Source: an uncultured Paraburkholderia sp.
GTDB taxonomy: Bacteria; Pseudomonadota; Gammaproteobacteria; Burkholderiales; Burkholderiaceae
Direction: 5' to 3'
Length of the DNA: 12,784 bases
Assembly: GCA_937917025.1 (NCBI GenBank)
Contig: CALFSF010000594.1
Location: 1-12,784, forward strand
Every line of letters starts with the position of its first letter. Within the stretch, counting starts at the first letter, position 1. Positions 6,837-12,784 of this stretch are shown in pieces. A model generated the notes under the pieces. That model saw only the letters and a program-made list of their open reading frames with translations. It ran no database searches and was not told the origin of the DNA. The position numbers and the translations under genes are program-made.

Positions 6837-8300
6837 TCAGTTCTCTTCTTCCAGCCAGCACGTGCCATGCTGCGCGAGCATCGCGCTCGACGCCGCCGGT
6901 CCCCACGTGCCAGCCGCGTACGGCTTGGGCGGCTTGTTCGAGCGGCTCCACTCGTTCAGGATAGGCTCAACCCAGCGCCATGCGGCTTCCTGTTCATCGC
7001 GACGCACGAACAGCGCGAGGCGGCCGTTGATCACGTCGAGCAGCAGACGTTGATACGCCTCCATCTGGCCTTCGCGGAAGAACTGGTCGAACGCGAGATC
7101 CAGGTGGACGCTGGCAAGGTTCATCCCTTCGCCCGGCTGCTTCGCGAGGCAATACAGACGGATCGTTTCGTTCGGCTGCAGCCGGATCACGAGACGGTTC
7201 GCGCCCGGACGCAACGCCGGCGAACCCAGCGCCGAATGCGGCACCGGCCTGAAATTCACGACGATTTCCGCGACCCGGTCCGCGAGCCGCTTGCCGGTGC
7301 GCAGGAAAAACGGCACGCCGGCCCAGCGCCAGTTCTCGATTTCCACCTTGAGCGCAACGAACGTTTCCGTCGTGCTGTCCGCTTTCACGCCGGGTTCGGT
7401 CGCATACCCCGGCACCGGTGTTCCGCGGATCCCGCCCGCATGATACTGGCCGCGCACGGCAACCTTGCCGATATCGCGTTCGTCGACCGGTTTGAGCGCG
7501 CGCAGCACGCGCAGCTTTTCGTCGCGGACCGAGTCCGAATCCATCGAATGCGGCGGCTCCATCGCGACGATGGAAAGCAGCTGCAGCAAATGGTTCTGCA
7601 CCATGTCGCGCAACGCGCCGGTGTTGTCGTAGAAGTCGCCGCGCGCCTCGACGCCGAGTTCTTCCGCGATCGTGATCTGGATGCTCTCGACCCATTCGCG
7701 GCGCCACAGCGGCTCGAAGAGCGCATTGCCGAACCGCAGCGCGAGCAGGTTCTGCACCGGCTCCTTGCCGAGGTAATGGTCGATGCGGTAGATCTGTTCT
7801 TCCGCGAAGATTTCGCCAACGGCATCGTTGATCGCGTTCGACGAACGCAGATCATAACCAAGCGGCTTCTCGAGCACGATGCGGGCGTTTTCGTTCAGGC
7901 TGACCGAAGCGAGCGCGCGACAGATCGGCACGAAGAGCGACGGGCCCGTCGCGAGATAGAACACGCGGATGCCGGGCAGCTCGCTCACCGCATCGCGCAG
8001 CAGCGCGAAGTCCTCGGGCTTGCCGAGATCGAGCTTCACATAGTCGATGCGCCTGAGGAAGCTCGCCCATGCGGCTTCATCGAGGCCGTTCTTCGAGACG
8101 TGCGATTTAACGTTTTCGTTGACCCACCGCAGGTAACCGTCACGGTCTTCCGCGTGGCGCGCGACCGCCACGATCCGGCCGCTTTCGGCCAGCATGCCGC
8201 CTGCACGGTGCGCTTCATACAGTGCCGGCAGGATTTTGCGCATCGACAGATCGCCGGTCCCGCCGAAGAGAACGAAGGTGAAACTTGAGTCGGTTTGCAT
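6837..8300 (-). CDS. zwf: Glucose-6-phosphate 1-dehydrogenase
   Basis: The enzyme oxidises glucose-6-phosphate to 6-phosphogluconolactone with NADP+ or NAD+. From the ATG at 8300, preceded by GGAG, it has 487 residues, the usual length. An alternative start 26 codons upstream (8378) would lie inside the promoter and is rejected. Visible marks are the dinucleotide fold FGGTGDLSMRKILPALY (12-28), EKPLG (144-148), the substrate signature RIDHYLGKE (172-180, with D174/H175 and K179) and the second catalytic-region His in DMVQNHLLQ (H237). It is first in the minus-strand operon with pgl and glk-hexR, and is divergent from the glucose transporter. A HexR-like palindrome covers its -10 box, so it is probably repressed without glucose. 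Confidence 0.97.
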   Translation of the reverse strand: MQTDSSFTFVLFGGTGDLSMRKILPALYEAHRAGGMLAESGRIVAVARHAEDRDGYLRWVNENVKSHVSKNGLDEAAWASFLRRIDYVKLDLGKPEDFALLRDAVSELPGIRVFYLATGPSLFVPICRALASVSLNENARIVLEKPLGYDLRSSNAINDAVGEIFAEEQIYRIDHYLGKEPVQNLLALRFGNALFEPLWRREWVESIQITIAEELGVEARGDFYDNTGALRDMVQNHLLQLLSIVAMEPPHSMDSDSVRDEKLRVLRALKPVDERDIGKVAVRGQYHAGGIRGTPVPGYATEPGVKADSTTETFVALKVEIENWRWAGVPFFLRTGKRLADRVAEIVVNFRPVPHSALGSPALRPGANRLVIRLQPNETIRLYCLAKQPGEGMNLASVHLDLAFDQFFREGQMEAYQRLLLDVINGRLALFVRRDEQEAAWRWVEPILNEWSRSNKPPKPYAAGTWGPAASSAMLAQHGTCWLEEEN

Positions 8301-8371
8301 GAGTCTCCGTCGATGTCCTGGGGGTCGCCGGTGAGGCCAAAAGGGGCGACCGTAGTCCGATAAAATTTTTT

Positions 8372-8400
8372 TTGACACTGAATTGTAGTTTAACTACAAT
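8372..8400 (+). promoter_or_regulatory. Promoter of the glucose ABC transporter operon
   Basis: TTGACA (8372-8377), a 17-bp spacer and TACAAT (8395-8400) form a near-consensus sigma-70 promoter. An A/T run (8361-8371) directly upstream could act as an UP element. Transcription would start near 8407, about 410 nt before gtsA. Confidence 0.75.
8382..8400. promoter_or_regulatory. HexR-type operator shared by two divergent promoters
   Basis: ATTGTAGTTTAACTACAAT is a perfect 9-1-9 palindrome. Its core TGTAGTTTAACTACA fits the HexR motif of other proteobacteria (TGTA-R-TTWAA-Y-TACA, from memory). The arms are the -10 hexamers of both divergent promoters: TACAAT at 8395-8400 on the + strand and TACAAT at 8387-8382 on the minus strand. 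The HexR-domain protein is encoded in the minus-strand operon it would control. Confidence 0.8.
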
Positions 8401-8409
8401 CCAAATCAA
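8382..8409 (-). promoter_or_regulatory. zwf operon promoter
   Basis: Reading leftward, TTGATT (8409-8404) is followed by 16 bp and TACAAT (8387-8382). Transcription would start near 8375, giving a leader of about 75 nt before the zwf ATG. It overlaps the + strand promoter and shares its operator. Confidence 0.65.
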
Positions 8410-8817
8410 GAGGTAACGCTAATTCGATAAAAAAAGCGTGCGCTGTCGAGAGAGAATGCGCGTTTTCCCGAATGAGCGAAGCGTCCTTGCATGCTAACGG
8501 ACATCGCGTTTCTGCATGGGCCGGCCGGGTTGACCGGGCGGCTTGCAGCAGCGGATGTCCGAAATCTTGCGCGGTCCGCCTCGAGTCTGCAACGCGCCAC
8601 AGCGGGCAGGCAAAAATCAAAAGAGGAGACAGTCAGTTGCATCCCGAACCACTCATCTTGTGAGCGTCCAGCGGCCGGATACCGGCGCGCCGGCGATGTA
8701 TAGACACATCGGCTGCCCGACGTTCGACTGCCAGGTTTTGCCTGTTTGACCAAACCACCGCACCCTGTTCTTGCAGGGGCATCCGTTTTTTGTTCAGGTG
8801 TCTGGAGGAGATAAGCA
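8407..8817 (+). other. Long untranslated leader of gtsA
   Basis: Between the predicted start of transcription and gtsA there are about 410 nt with no recognisable gene. It contains a strong ribosome-binding site (AGAGGAGA, 8622-8629) before an 8-codon TTG reading frame (8637-8663), a 12-bp palindrome CCGGCGCGCCGG (8682-8693), a small stem at 8694-8711, and a weak stem at 8763-8778 followed by T6. I recognise no named riboswitch class. A second, closer promoter cannot be excluded but none is convincing. Confidence 0.45.
8763..8791 (+). terminator. Weak terminator-like stem just before gtsA
   Basis: CCCTG (8763-8767) and CAGGG (8774-8778) can pair around a 6-nt loop, and T6 follows at 8786-8791, 27 nt before the gtsA start. 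The stem is only 5 bp and the T-run is 7 nt away, so this may be chance or a weak attenuator. Confidence 0.2.
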
Positions 8818-10065
8818 ATGAAATTTCGCGCGATCATGGGCGCTCTGTGCGCCGCAGGTCTGATGTGTGGCGTGTCGGCAGTTCAGGCAGCCGAGTCGAT
8901 CGAAGTCCTGCACTGGTGGACTTCGGGCGGCGAATCGAAAGCCGTGGGCGTCCTGAAGGACGACATGACGAAGGAAGGTTACACGTGGAAGGACTTCGCG
9001 GTTGCTGGCGGCGCGGGTGCGGCTGCCATGACGGCACTCAAGACGCAGGTGATTTCGGGTAACGCGCCGAGCGCAGCCCAGATCAAGGGCCCGCTGATCC
9101 AGGAATGGGCAGCCCAGGGCGTGCTGGTGCCGATCGACGCGTCGGCTGGCGACTGGAAGAAGAACCTGCCGCCGGAAATCGACAAGATCATGCACGCCGA
9201 CGGCCACTACGTTGCCGCGCCGTTCTCGGTGCACCGCGTGAACTGGCTGTACATCAACAAGGCCGCCCTGGACAAGGCCGGCGGCAAGGCGCCGACCACG
9301 TGGCCTGAGTTCTTCGCGCTGGCCGACAAGATGAAGGCCGCCGGCATCCAGCCGATCGCAATGGGTGGCCAGCCGTGGCAGGACCTGACGCTGTGGGAAG
9401 ACGTCGTGCTGTCGCAAGGCTCGGAGTTCTACAAGAAGGCGCTGGTCGATCTCGACGAGAAGACGCTCACCTCGGACAAGATGATTAGCGTGTTCGACAC
9501 GGTTCGCAAGATCCAGGGCTACTTCGACGCGGGCCGCACGGGCCGCGACTGGAACCTGGCAACGGCGATGGTCATCAACGGCAAGGCCGGCATGCAGTTC
9601 ATGGGCGACTGGGCGAAGGGCGAATTCGCCAACGCCGGCAAGAAGTCGGGTGTCGACTACGTCTGCGCCGCCGTGCCGGGTACGGAAAAGTCGTACACGT
9701 TCAACGTCGACTCGTTCGTGTTCTTCCAGCAGAAGGGCCAGAAGTCGGCCACGCCGGGTCAGCTCGCACTCGCGAAGACGATCATGTCGCCGGGCTTCCA
9801 GGAGCAGTTCAGCCTGTACAAGGGTTCCATCCCGGTTCGCCTCGGCGTGTCGATGGACAAGTTCGACGACTGCGCGAAGAAGTCGTACGCGGATGAACAG
9901 GTTGCGATCAAGTCGGGCGGCTATGTGCCTTCGCTGGCACACGGCATGGCTCAACCGGACGCGGCAGCAGGCGCGATCTCGGACGTCGTGACGAAGTTCA
10001 TGAACTCGCAGGAAGATTCGAAGACCGCAGTGGCAGCGCTCGCGAAGGCAGCGAAGACGAAGTAA
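8818..10065 (+). CDS. gtsA: Periplasmic glucose/mannose-binding protein of ABC transporter
   Basis: This is the solute-binding protein that captures sugar in the periplasm for the two permeases that follow. It has 415 residues and a Sec signal peptide (charged MKFR, hydrophobic 5-20, likely cleavage after AVQA at residue 24). The mature start AESIEVLHWWTSGGESKAV matches the GtsA/GltB glucose-binding group of family 1 solute-binding proteins, with HWWTSGGE a strong mark. GGAGGAGA precedes the ATG at a good distance. Sugar specificity is inferred from family and from the divergent zwf-pgl-glk operon. A hairpin follows the stop codon and may keep this segment of the mRNA more abundant than the permease part. 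Confidence 0.93.
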   Translation: MKFRAIMGALCAAGLMCGVSAVQAAESIEVLHWWTSGGESKAVGVLKDDMTKEGYTWKDFAVAGGAGAAAMTALKTQVISGNAPSAAQIKGPLIQEWAAQGVLVPIDASAGDWKKNLPPEIDKIMHADGHYVAAPFSVHRVNWLYINKAALDKAGGKAPTTWPEFFALADKMKAAGIQPIAMGGQPWQDLTLWEDVVLSQGSEFYKKALVDLDEKTLTSDKMISVFDTVRKIQGYFDAGRTGRDWNLATAMVINGKAGMQFMGDWAKGEFANAGKKSGVDYVCAAVPGTEKSYTFNVDSFVFFQQKGQKSATPGQLALAKTIMSPGFQEQFSLYKGSIPVRLGVSMDKFDDCAKKSYADEQVAIKSGGYVPSLAHGMAQPDAAAGAISDVVTKFMNSQEDSKTAVAALAKAAKTK

Positions 10066-10076
10066 GCGAAGTGACG

Positions 10077-10108
10077 TGTCCGGCGCCTGTCCACGCAGGT
10101 GCCGGACA
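10077..10108 (+). other. Hairpin after gtsA (mRNA stabiliser or partial terminator)
   Basis: TGTCCGGCGCCTG (10077-10089) pairs with CAGGTGCCGGACA (10096-10108) over 13 bp with one G-U pair and a 6-nt loop. No T-run follows, so full termination is unlikely. Stems here are common in ABC operons, where the binding protein is needed in excess over the permeases. Confidence 0.6.
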
Positions 10109-10251
10109 TCTCCACGGGTTCTTTCAGCAGCATCGCAGCACGTTGTTCGAGTGCCTTGAATGCTTCACCGAGAGTCACACCTTTGCCTGCCCGGCATCGC
10201 GCGTTTCATGCGTGATGTAACCGGCGGCATCGTTTCAGCAGGAGTCGAGTA

Positions 10252-11193
10252 GTGACTGCTTCTATCAGCGGAAACGGGAAGAAGACGGCTTCCGTCACCC
10301 GCCGCACGTCGCCGATGGCGGCGCTGGCCGATCGCTATATCCCGAAGCTGGTGCTCGCACCCAGCGTCCTGATCAGCCTTGTGTTCGTCTACGGTTTTAT
10401 TCTGGTTACCGGTTATCTTTCGCTGTCCAATTCGCGACTGATGCCACGCTACGATTTCGTCGGTCTCGACCGCTACCGTGAACTGTTCCAGAACGATGTG
10501 TTCTGGACGTCGGCCGCCAACCTCGGCTGGTTCGGCATTCCGTTCATCGGTATCTGTATTGGCCTCGGTCTTTTCCTCGCCATCCTGCTCGATCAGCAGA
10601 TCCGCAACGAAGGCGCGCTGCGCGCCGTGTTCCTGTATCCGATGGCGCTGTCGTTCATCGTGACCGGCACGGCATGGCAATGGATCATGACGCCGAGCAT
10701 CGGCCTCGAAAAGGTGTTCCACGACTGGGGCTGGACGAGCTTCTCGTTCGGCTGGCTGGGCGACCCCGACAAGGCGATTTTCTGCATCGTGGTGGCGGCC
10801 GTGTGGCAATCCACCGGTTTCGTGATGGCGCTCTTCCTCGCCGGTTTGCGCGGTGTGGATAGCGAAATCTTCAAGGCCGCGCAGATGGACGGCGCGGGTC
10901 TGCCCACCATCTACCGCAAGATCGTGATTCCGAGCATGCGTCCGGTGTTTTTCTCCGTGCTGCTGATTCTCTGCCACATCACGATCAAGACGTTCGACCT
11001 CGTCGTTGCGTTGACGGCGGGTGGTCCGGGTACGTCTTCGTCGTTGCCGGCTATTTTCATGTACACGTTTTCGTTCAATCGCGGGCAACTGGGCGTCGGC
11101 GCCGCATCGTCGATCATGATGCTCGCGGCCGTCGTCGCCGTGCTCGTGCCGCTGATGTATCTGGAATCGAGGAGCACGCGTAATGCAGCCTAA
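10252..11193 (+). CDS. gtsB: Glucose ABC transporter permease 1 (MalF/UgpA type)
   Basis: This inner-membrane subunit forms half of the sugar channel. It has 313 residues and about six hydrophobic segments (roughly 33-58, 91-113, 126-146, 174-197, 229-255 and 284-304). The cytoplasmic EAA loop that contacts the ATPase is EIFKAAQMDGAGLPTIYRKIVIP (205-227), with the conserved D-G-A. The start is the GTG at 10252, seven bases after GGAG. gtsA lies 186 bp upstream with a hairpin in between, and gtsC overlaps the last 11 bp, which indicates coupled translation of the two permeases. Confidence 0.93.
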   Translation: MTASISGNGKKTASVTRRTSPMAALADRYIPKLVLAPSVLISLVFVYGFILVTGYLSLSNSRLMPRYDFVGLDRYRELFQNDVFWTSAANLGWFGIPFIGICIGLGLFLAILLDQQIRNEGALRAVFLYPMALSFIVTGTAWQWIMTPSIGLEKVFHDWGWTSFSFGWLGDPDKAIFCIVVAAVWQSTGFVMALFLAGLRGVDSEIFKAAQMDGAGLPTIYRKIVIPSMRPVFFSVLLILCHITIKTFDLVVALTAGGPGTSSSLPAIFMYTFSFNRGQLGVGAASSIMMLAAVVAVLVPLMYLESRSTRNAA

Positions 11194-12040
11194 GATGACG
11201 ATCAGCCGTGCCGTCATTTACGCGGCCCTGATTCTGTTTGCCCTGTATTTCCTGTTTCCGCTGTACGTGATGCTGTCGACGTCGTTCAAGGACATCGACC
11301 AGCTGCGCACCGGCAACCTGCTCACGCCGCCCACGCACTGGACGATCGCGCCCTGGATCAAGGCATGGAGCGGCGCGTGTACCGGCGTGCGATGCGACGG
11401 CATGCAACCGTTCTTCATGAACTCCGTGCGCATGGTGATTCCGGCCGTGCTGATCTCGTCGATCATCGGCGCGTTCAACGGTTATGTGCTCACGCACTGG
11501 CGCTTCCGCGGTGCGGATCCGATCTTCACGATGCTGCTGGTCGGCTGTTTCATTCCGTTCCAGGCGATCCTGCTGCCGATGGCGCGTTTCGAGGGCATGC
11601 TCGGCCTGTCCAATACGACGACCGGTCTGGTGGTCGTTCACGTGATCTACGGTATCGCGTTCACGACGATGTTCTTCCGCAACTTCTACGTCAGCATTCC
11701 GGCTGAACTCGTGAAGGCGGCGCGCATCGACGGTGCGGGATTCTTCACGATCTTCACGAAGATCCTGCTGCCGGTTTCGCTGCCGATCTTCATGGTCTGC
11801 CTGATCTGGCAATTCACGCAGATCTGGAATGACTTCCTGTTCGGTATCGTGTTCTCCGGTGTCGATTCGATGCCGATCACGGTGGCGCTGAACAACCTCG
11901 TGAATACGTCGACGGGCGTGAAGGAATACAACGTCGACATGGCCGGCGCGATTATCGCCGCGCTGCCCACGTTGCTCATCTACATCATCGCCGGCCGCTA
12001 TTTCGTGCGCGGTCTGACGGCTGGTGCGGTGAAGGGCTGA
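11183..12040 (+). CDS. gtsC: Glucose ABC transporter permease 2 (MalG/UgpE type)
   Basis: This is the second channel subunit: 285 residues with about six membrane segments (roughly 10-31, 82-104, 113-133, 146-166, 196-213 and 254-272). The EAA loop AELVKAARIDGAGFFTIFTK (174-193) and following ILLPVSLP identify the MalG branch. The ATG at 11183 lies within the end of gtsB and has GAGGAG about 9 bases upstream; a second ATG at 11195 is possible but further from that site. The segment with two Cys near residues 66-71 lies in the first large periplasmic loop. The ATPase gene follows after 132 bp. Confidence 0.93.
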   Translation: MQPKMTISRAVIYAALILFALYFLFPLYVMLSTSFKDIDQLRTGNLLTPPTHWTIAPWIKAWSGACTGVRCDGMQPFFMNSVRMVIPAVLISSIIGAFNGYVLTHWRFRGADPIFTMLLVGCFIPFQAILLPMARFEGMLGLSNTTTGLVVVHVIYGIAFTTMFFRNFYVSIPAELVKAARIDGAGFFTIFTKILLPVSLPIFMVCLIWQFTQIWNDFLFGIVFSGVDSMPITVALNNLVNTSTGVKEYNVDMAGAIIAALPTLLIYIIAGRYFVRGLTAGAVKG

Positions 12041-12103
12041 CCGACCCGACTCAATGCATGCCGCCGGCGCGTGTTTTCGCGGCGCGGGCGGCCCGAACAA
12101 GGC

Positions 12104-12144
12104 GTCCTGCCGGCGCGGATAGTGACCGGCGGGATGCACAGGAC
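12104..12144 (+). other. Interrupted stem between gtsC and the ATPase gene
   Basis: GTCCTG (12104-12109) can pair with CAGGAC (12139-12144), and CCGG (12110-12113) with CCGG (12126-12129), leaving an unpaired stretch on one side. It is GC-rich with no T-run. In such GC-rich DNA this could be chance. Confidence 0.2.
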
Positions 12145-12172
12145 GCAGTACAGAGACTAGAGGATTCACAGC

Positions 12173-12784
12173 ATGGCAAGCCTTTCCATCCGTGACGTGT
12201 ACAAGACCTACCCGAACGGGGTGCCGGTTCTGAAGGGTGTCGACATCGACATCGAAGACGGCCAGTTCCTGATTCTGGTGGGCGGCTCGGGCTGCGGGAA
12301 ATCGACGCTGCTCAACATGATCGCCGGCCTCGAGACCGTGACGAAGGGCGAGATCCAGATCGACGGCAAGACGGTGAACAACCTGTCGCCGAAAGATCGC
12401 GACATCGCGATGGTGTTCCAGTCGTACGCGCTGTATCCGTCGATGACGGTGCGCGAGAACATTTCGTTCGGCCTGAACATCCGCAAGGTGCCGAAGGCCG
12501 AGCAGAAGCAGATCGTCGAGCGCGTGGCGAATACGCTGCAGATCACGCATCTGCTGGATCGCAAGCCGGGCCAGCTGTCTGGCGGCCAGCGTCAGCGCGT
12601 GGCGATGGGCCGTGCGCTCGCGCGCGACCCGGTGATGTTCCTGTTCGACGAACCGCTGTCGAATCTCGATGCGAAGCTGCGGATCGAGATGCGCTCGGAA
12701 ATCAAGCTGCTGCATCAACGTCTGGGCACGACGAACGTCTACGTGACGCACGACCAGATCGAGGCGATGACGCTGGGCGACCGG
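12173..12784 (+). CDS. ugpC: Sugar ABC transporter ATPase (MalK/UgpC type), 3' end outside window
   Basis: This cytoplasmic ATPase powers the GtsBC channel. The frame is open for 204 codons to the window edge; full-length relatives have about 360-370, so the C-terminal regulatory (TOBE) part is missing. All nucleotide-site motifs are present: Walker A GGSGCGKST (37-45), Q-loop Gln83 in MVFQSYALYP, signature LSGGQRQRVAMGRAL (135-149), Walker B VMFLFDEP (154-161), D-loop SNLDAKLR (163-170), and switch His193 in YVTHDQIEAMTLGDR. AGAGGA lies about 8 bases before the ATG at 12173. It completes the transporter operon, though MalK-type ATPases sometimes serve several importers. The symbol could equally be gtsD or malK. 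Confidence 0.93.
   Translation, partial: MASLSIRDVYKTYPNGVPVLKGVDIDIEDGQFLILVGGSGCGKSTLLNMIAGLETVTKGEIQIDGKTVNNLSPKDRDIAMVFQSYALYPSMTVRENISFGLNIRKVPKAEQKQIVERVANTLQITHLLDRKPGQLSGGQRQRVAMGRALARDPVMFLFDEPLSNLDAKLRIEMRSEIKLLHQRLGTTNVYVTHDQIEAMTLGDR

Noticed and set aside
6361..6951. A minus-strand frame across the zwf-pgl gap that reads sensibly for about 40 codons
   Set aside because: It crosses the hairpin and runs out of frame through both genes without its own start signal.
6603..8288. A 561-codon + strand frame opposite zwf
   Set aside because: Shadow frame; zwf has all catalytic motifs and normal length.
8472..8663. A 63-codon + strand frame in the gtsA leader
   Set aside because: No ribosome-binding site before the ATG and no coding bias; only its last nine codons follow a good site, and that is reported separately.
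8794..9954. A 386-codon minus-strand frame opposite gtsA
   Set aside because: Shadow of gtsA, whose signal peptide and family motifs are clear.
10160..10252. A 30-codon frame whose TAG overlaps the GTG of gtsB, possibly a coupling peptide
   Set aside because: No ribosome-binding site before its ATG and no codon bias; the overlap is probably chance.
10165..11217. A 350-codon minus-strand frame opposite gtsB
   Set aside because: Shadow; composition typical of antisense frames and no motif.
11114..12751. A 545-codon minus-strand frame opposite gtsC and the ATPase gene
   Set aside because: His/Arg/Asp-rich shadow spanning two clear genes; no motif and no ribosome-binding site.

Overview
The window is high-GC DNA with strong G/C preference at third codon positions. 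Gene content points to Burkholderia sensu lato (Burkholderia, Paraburkholderia or a close relative): a glucokinase fused to a HexR/RpiR-type regulator, the gene order zwf-pgl-glk/hexR, and a divergent glucose ABC transporter. The genus is inferred from these families and was not tested by a search.

Layout. Positions 1-470 hold no intact gene that I recognise: a frameshifted-looking coding edge on the + strand and a short, strongly codon-biased minus-strand fragment. Positions 574-1797 (+) encode a Bcr/CflA-type MFS drug efflux pump. Positions 1952-3696 (-) are a hipB-hipA toxin-antitoxin pair. Its promoter carries four copies of an operator, TGCTCG-N6-CGAGCA, arranged as two pairs inside a duplicated 49-bp unit. 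A strong intrinsic terminator (3915-3946) then closes the next minus-strand operon.

The core of the window is a glucose uptake and catabolism divergon. Leftward from 8300 run zwf (glucose-6-phosphate dehydrogenase), pgl (6-phosphogluconolactonase) and glk-hexR (glucokinase fused to a HexR-like repressor). Rightward from 8818 run the periplasmic sugar-binding protein, two permeases and the ATPase (gtsABC plus a malK/ugpC-like gene, the last cut by the window edge). Glucose would be imported by the ABC system, phosphorylated by the Glk domain, and oxidised by Zwf and Pgl to 6-phosphogluconate, which feeds the Entner-Doudoroff route. The HexR domain would sense a downstream intermediate and control both transcripts.

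The most notable non-coding find is at 8382-8400. A 19-bp HexR-like palindrome has two arms that are themselves the -10 hexamers (TACAAT) of two opposing promoters, so one bound repressor dimer could close both operons. Other RNA-level structures are a 16-bp perfect hairpin between zwf and pgl, a 13-bp hairpin between gtsA and gtsB, and an unusually long leader of about 410 nt ahead of gtsA.
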